Notes under the pieces: model-generated
The model's database searches: none
What the model saw: only the letters and a program-made list of their open reading frames with translations
Told to the model about the DNA's origin: nothing
Translations under genes and position numbers: made by a program
Source: Vibrio tubiashii
GTDB taxonomy: Bacteria > Pseudomonadota > Gammaproteobacteria > Enterobacterales > Vibrionaceae
Assembly (NCBI GenBank): GCA_000775715.1
Contig: JRWQ01000023.1
Location: forward strand, 1-53,342
Length of the DNA: 53,342 nucleotides
Direction of reading: 5' to 3'
Shown here: positions 53,167-53,342 of the stretch, piece after piece
How positions within the stretch are numbered: the stretch's first letter is position 1
Layout: every line of letters starts with the position of its first letter

Positions 53167-53171
53167 AAACG

Positions 53172-53203
53172 ACGAAAGCCTAGTCATAAGACTAGGCTTT
53201 CTA
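53172..53203. terminator. Proximal terminator hairpin after tRNA-Asp
   Basis: A 12-bp perfect stem GAAAGCCTAGTC / GACTAGGCTTTC (53174-53185 and 53190-53201) with a 4-base loop, eight bases after the tRNA on the minus strand. A GTCGTTTTAG stretch follows. Confidence 0.78.
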
Positions 53204-53208
53204 ATAAG

Positions 53209-53285
53209 TGGCGGAGTGGACGGGACTCGAACCCGCGACCCCCGGCGTGACAGGCCGGTATTCTAACCAACTGAACTACCACTCC
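53209..53285 (-). tRNA. tRNA-Asp (GTC)
   Basis: 77 bases including an encoded CCA. The acceptor stem GGAGTGG pairs with CCACTCC (53285-53279 and 53219-53213), with discriminator G73 before CCA. The anticodon GTC is at 53251-53249, and the T arm GGGTTCGAGTCCC is canonical. It lies about 40 bp after the 5S rRNA end on the same strand, as a distal tRNA of an rrn operon, like aspT in E. coli. Confidence 0.98.
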
Positions 53286-53325
53286 GCAGTGGCGTACTCG
53301 CTATCAAGCAAGTGTCCATAATTTA

Positions 53326-53342
53326 AAGCCTGGCGATGTCCT
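53326..53342 (-). rRNA. rrf: 5S rRNA, 3' end only
   Basis: The last bases on the minus strand, AGGACATCGCCAGGC, match the 3' terminus of gammaproteobacterial 5S rRNA. Only this end is in the window; the rest of an rrn operon lies to the right. Its exact end is uncertain by a few bases. Confidence 0.82.

Noticed and set aside
1..53342. CRISPR arrays, integron attC sites, prophage or transposase genes
   Set aside because: None were found; the only repeats are the ftsY microsatellite, terminator dyads and the short dispersed element near the right edge.

Overview
The window reads as chromosomal DNA of a marine gammaproteobacterium, most probably Vibrio (species not resolved). Nearly every gene is a recognisable housekeeping gene, and gene order follows blocks known from Escherichia coli: btuB-murI beside an rrn operon with trmA-yijD-fabR-sthA opposite; ubiCA-plsB-dgkA-lexA-dinF; rsmD-ftsYEX-rpoH; rhtB-pldB-yigL; lptM-dapF-DUF484-xerC-yigB; and cyaY-cyaA-hemCDXY. 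Both edges belong to ribosomal RNA operons on the minus strand. The left edge is an rrn leader with P1 and P2 promoters. The right edge is the last bases of a 5S gene followed by tRNA-Asp. The window is therefore the segment between two co-oriented rrn operons.

Layout. 1-467: rrn promoters and leader. 468-8692: an RRM protein with a membrane anchor, murI, a PP-loop ATPase, btuB under a cobalamin riboswitch, then trmA, yijD, fabR and sthA. 8766-16218: dinF, a methyltransferase, lexA with two SOS boxes, dgkA, plsB, ubiA and ubiC. 16384-18005: a FliL-like protein and glpEG. 18006-18418: a noncoding gap holding a dense cluster of DnaA-box-like 9-mers. 18419-24110: rpoH, ftsX, ftsE, ftsY (with a hexanucleotide microsatellite), rsmD, a DUF1145 protein and a MarC-family protein. 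24242-28064: small membrane and accessory genes around a 700-bp A-rich, G-poor noncoding stretch that ends in a well-formed 26-codon small gene. 28168-31361: an arsenate-resistance operon (arsR, ars-type GAPDH, a dual-specificity-phosphatase-like gene, arsJ). 31459-40524: an EAL-HDOD protein, rhtB, pldB, yigL, an EVE protein, a COG3650-like lipoprotein, a DTW protein and a FIST-GGDEF-EAL protein. 40621-45631: yigB, xerC, a DUF484 gene, dapF, lysA, lptM and cyaY. 45681-52623: cyaA, and hemCDXY on the opposite strand. 52673-53342: dispersed repeats, terminators, tRNA-Asp and the 5S end.

How genes work together. The ars operon encodes a complete route for exporting arsenate as 1-arseno-3-phosphoglycerate. 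ubiC and ubiA make the first two committed quinone intermediates. plsB and dgkA serve phospholipid metabolism. fabR tunes unsaturated fatty acid synthesis. ftsY, ftsE and ftsX serve membrane targeting and division. lptM, lysA, dapF and xerC form one probable operon linking outer-membrane assembly, lysine and peptidoglycan precursors, and chromosome dimer resolution.

No phage, transposase, integron or CRISPR array was seen. The most interesting unexplained signals are the DnaA-box cluster, the small membrane gene with its A/C-rich upstream region, the phosphatase gene inside the ars operon, the RRM membrane protein, and the membrane-anchored HEPN-like protein. Start codons were often moved inward from the longest frame on ribosome-binding-site and family-length grounds; this is noted per gene.
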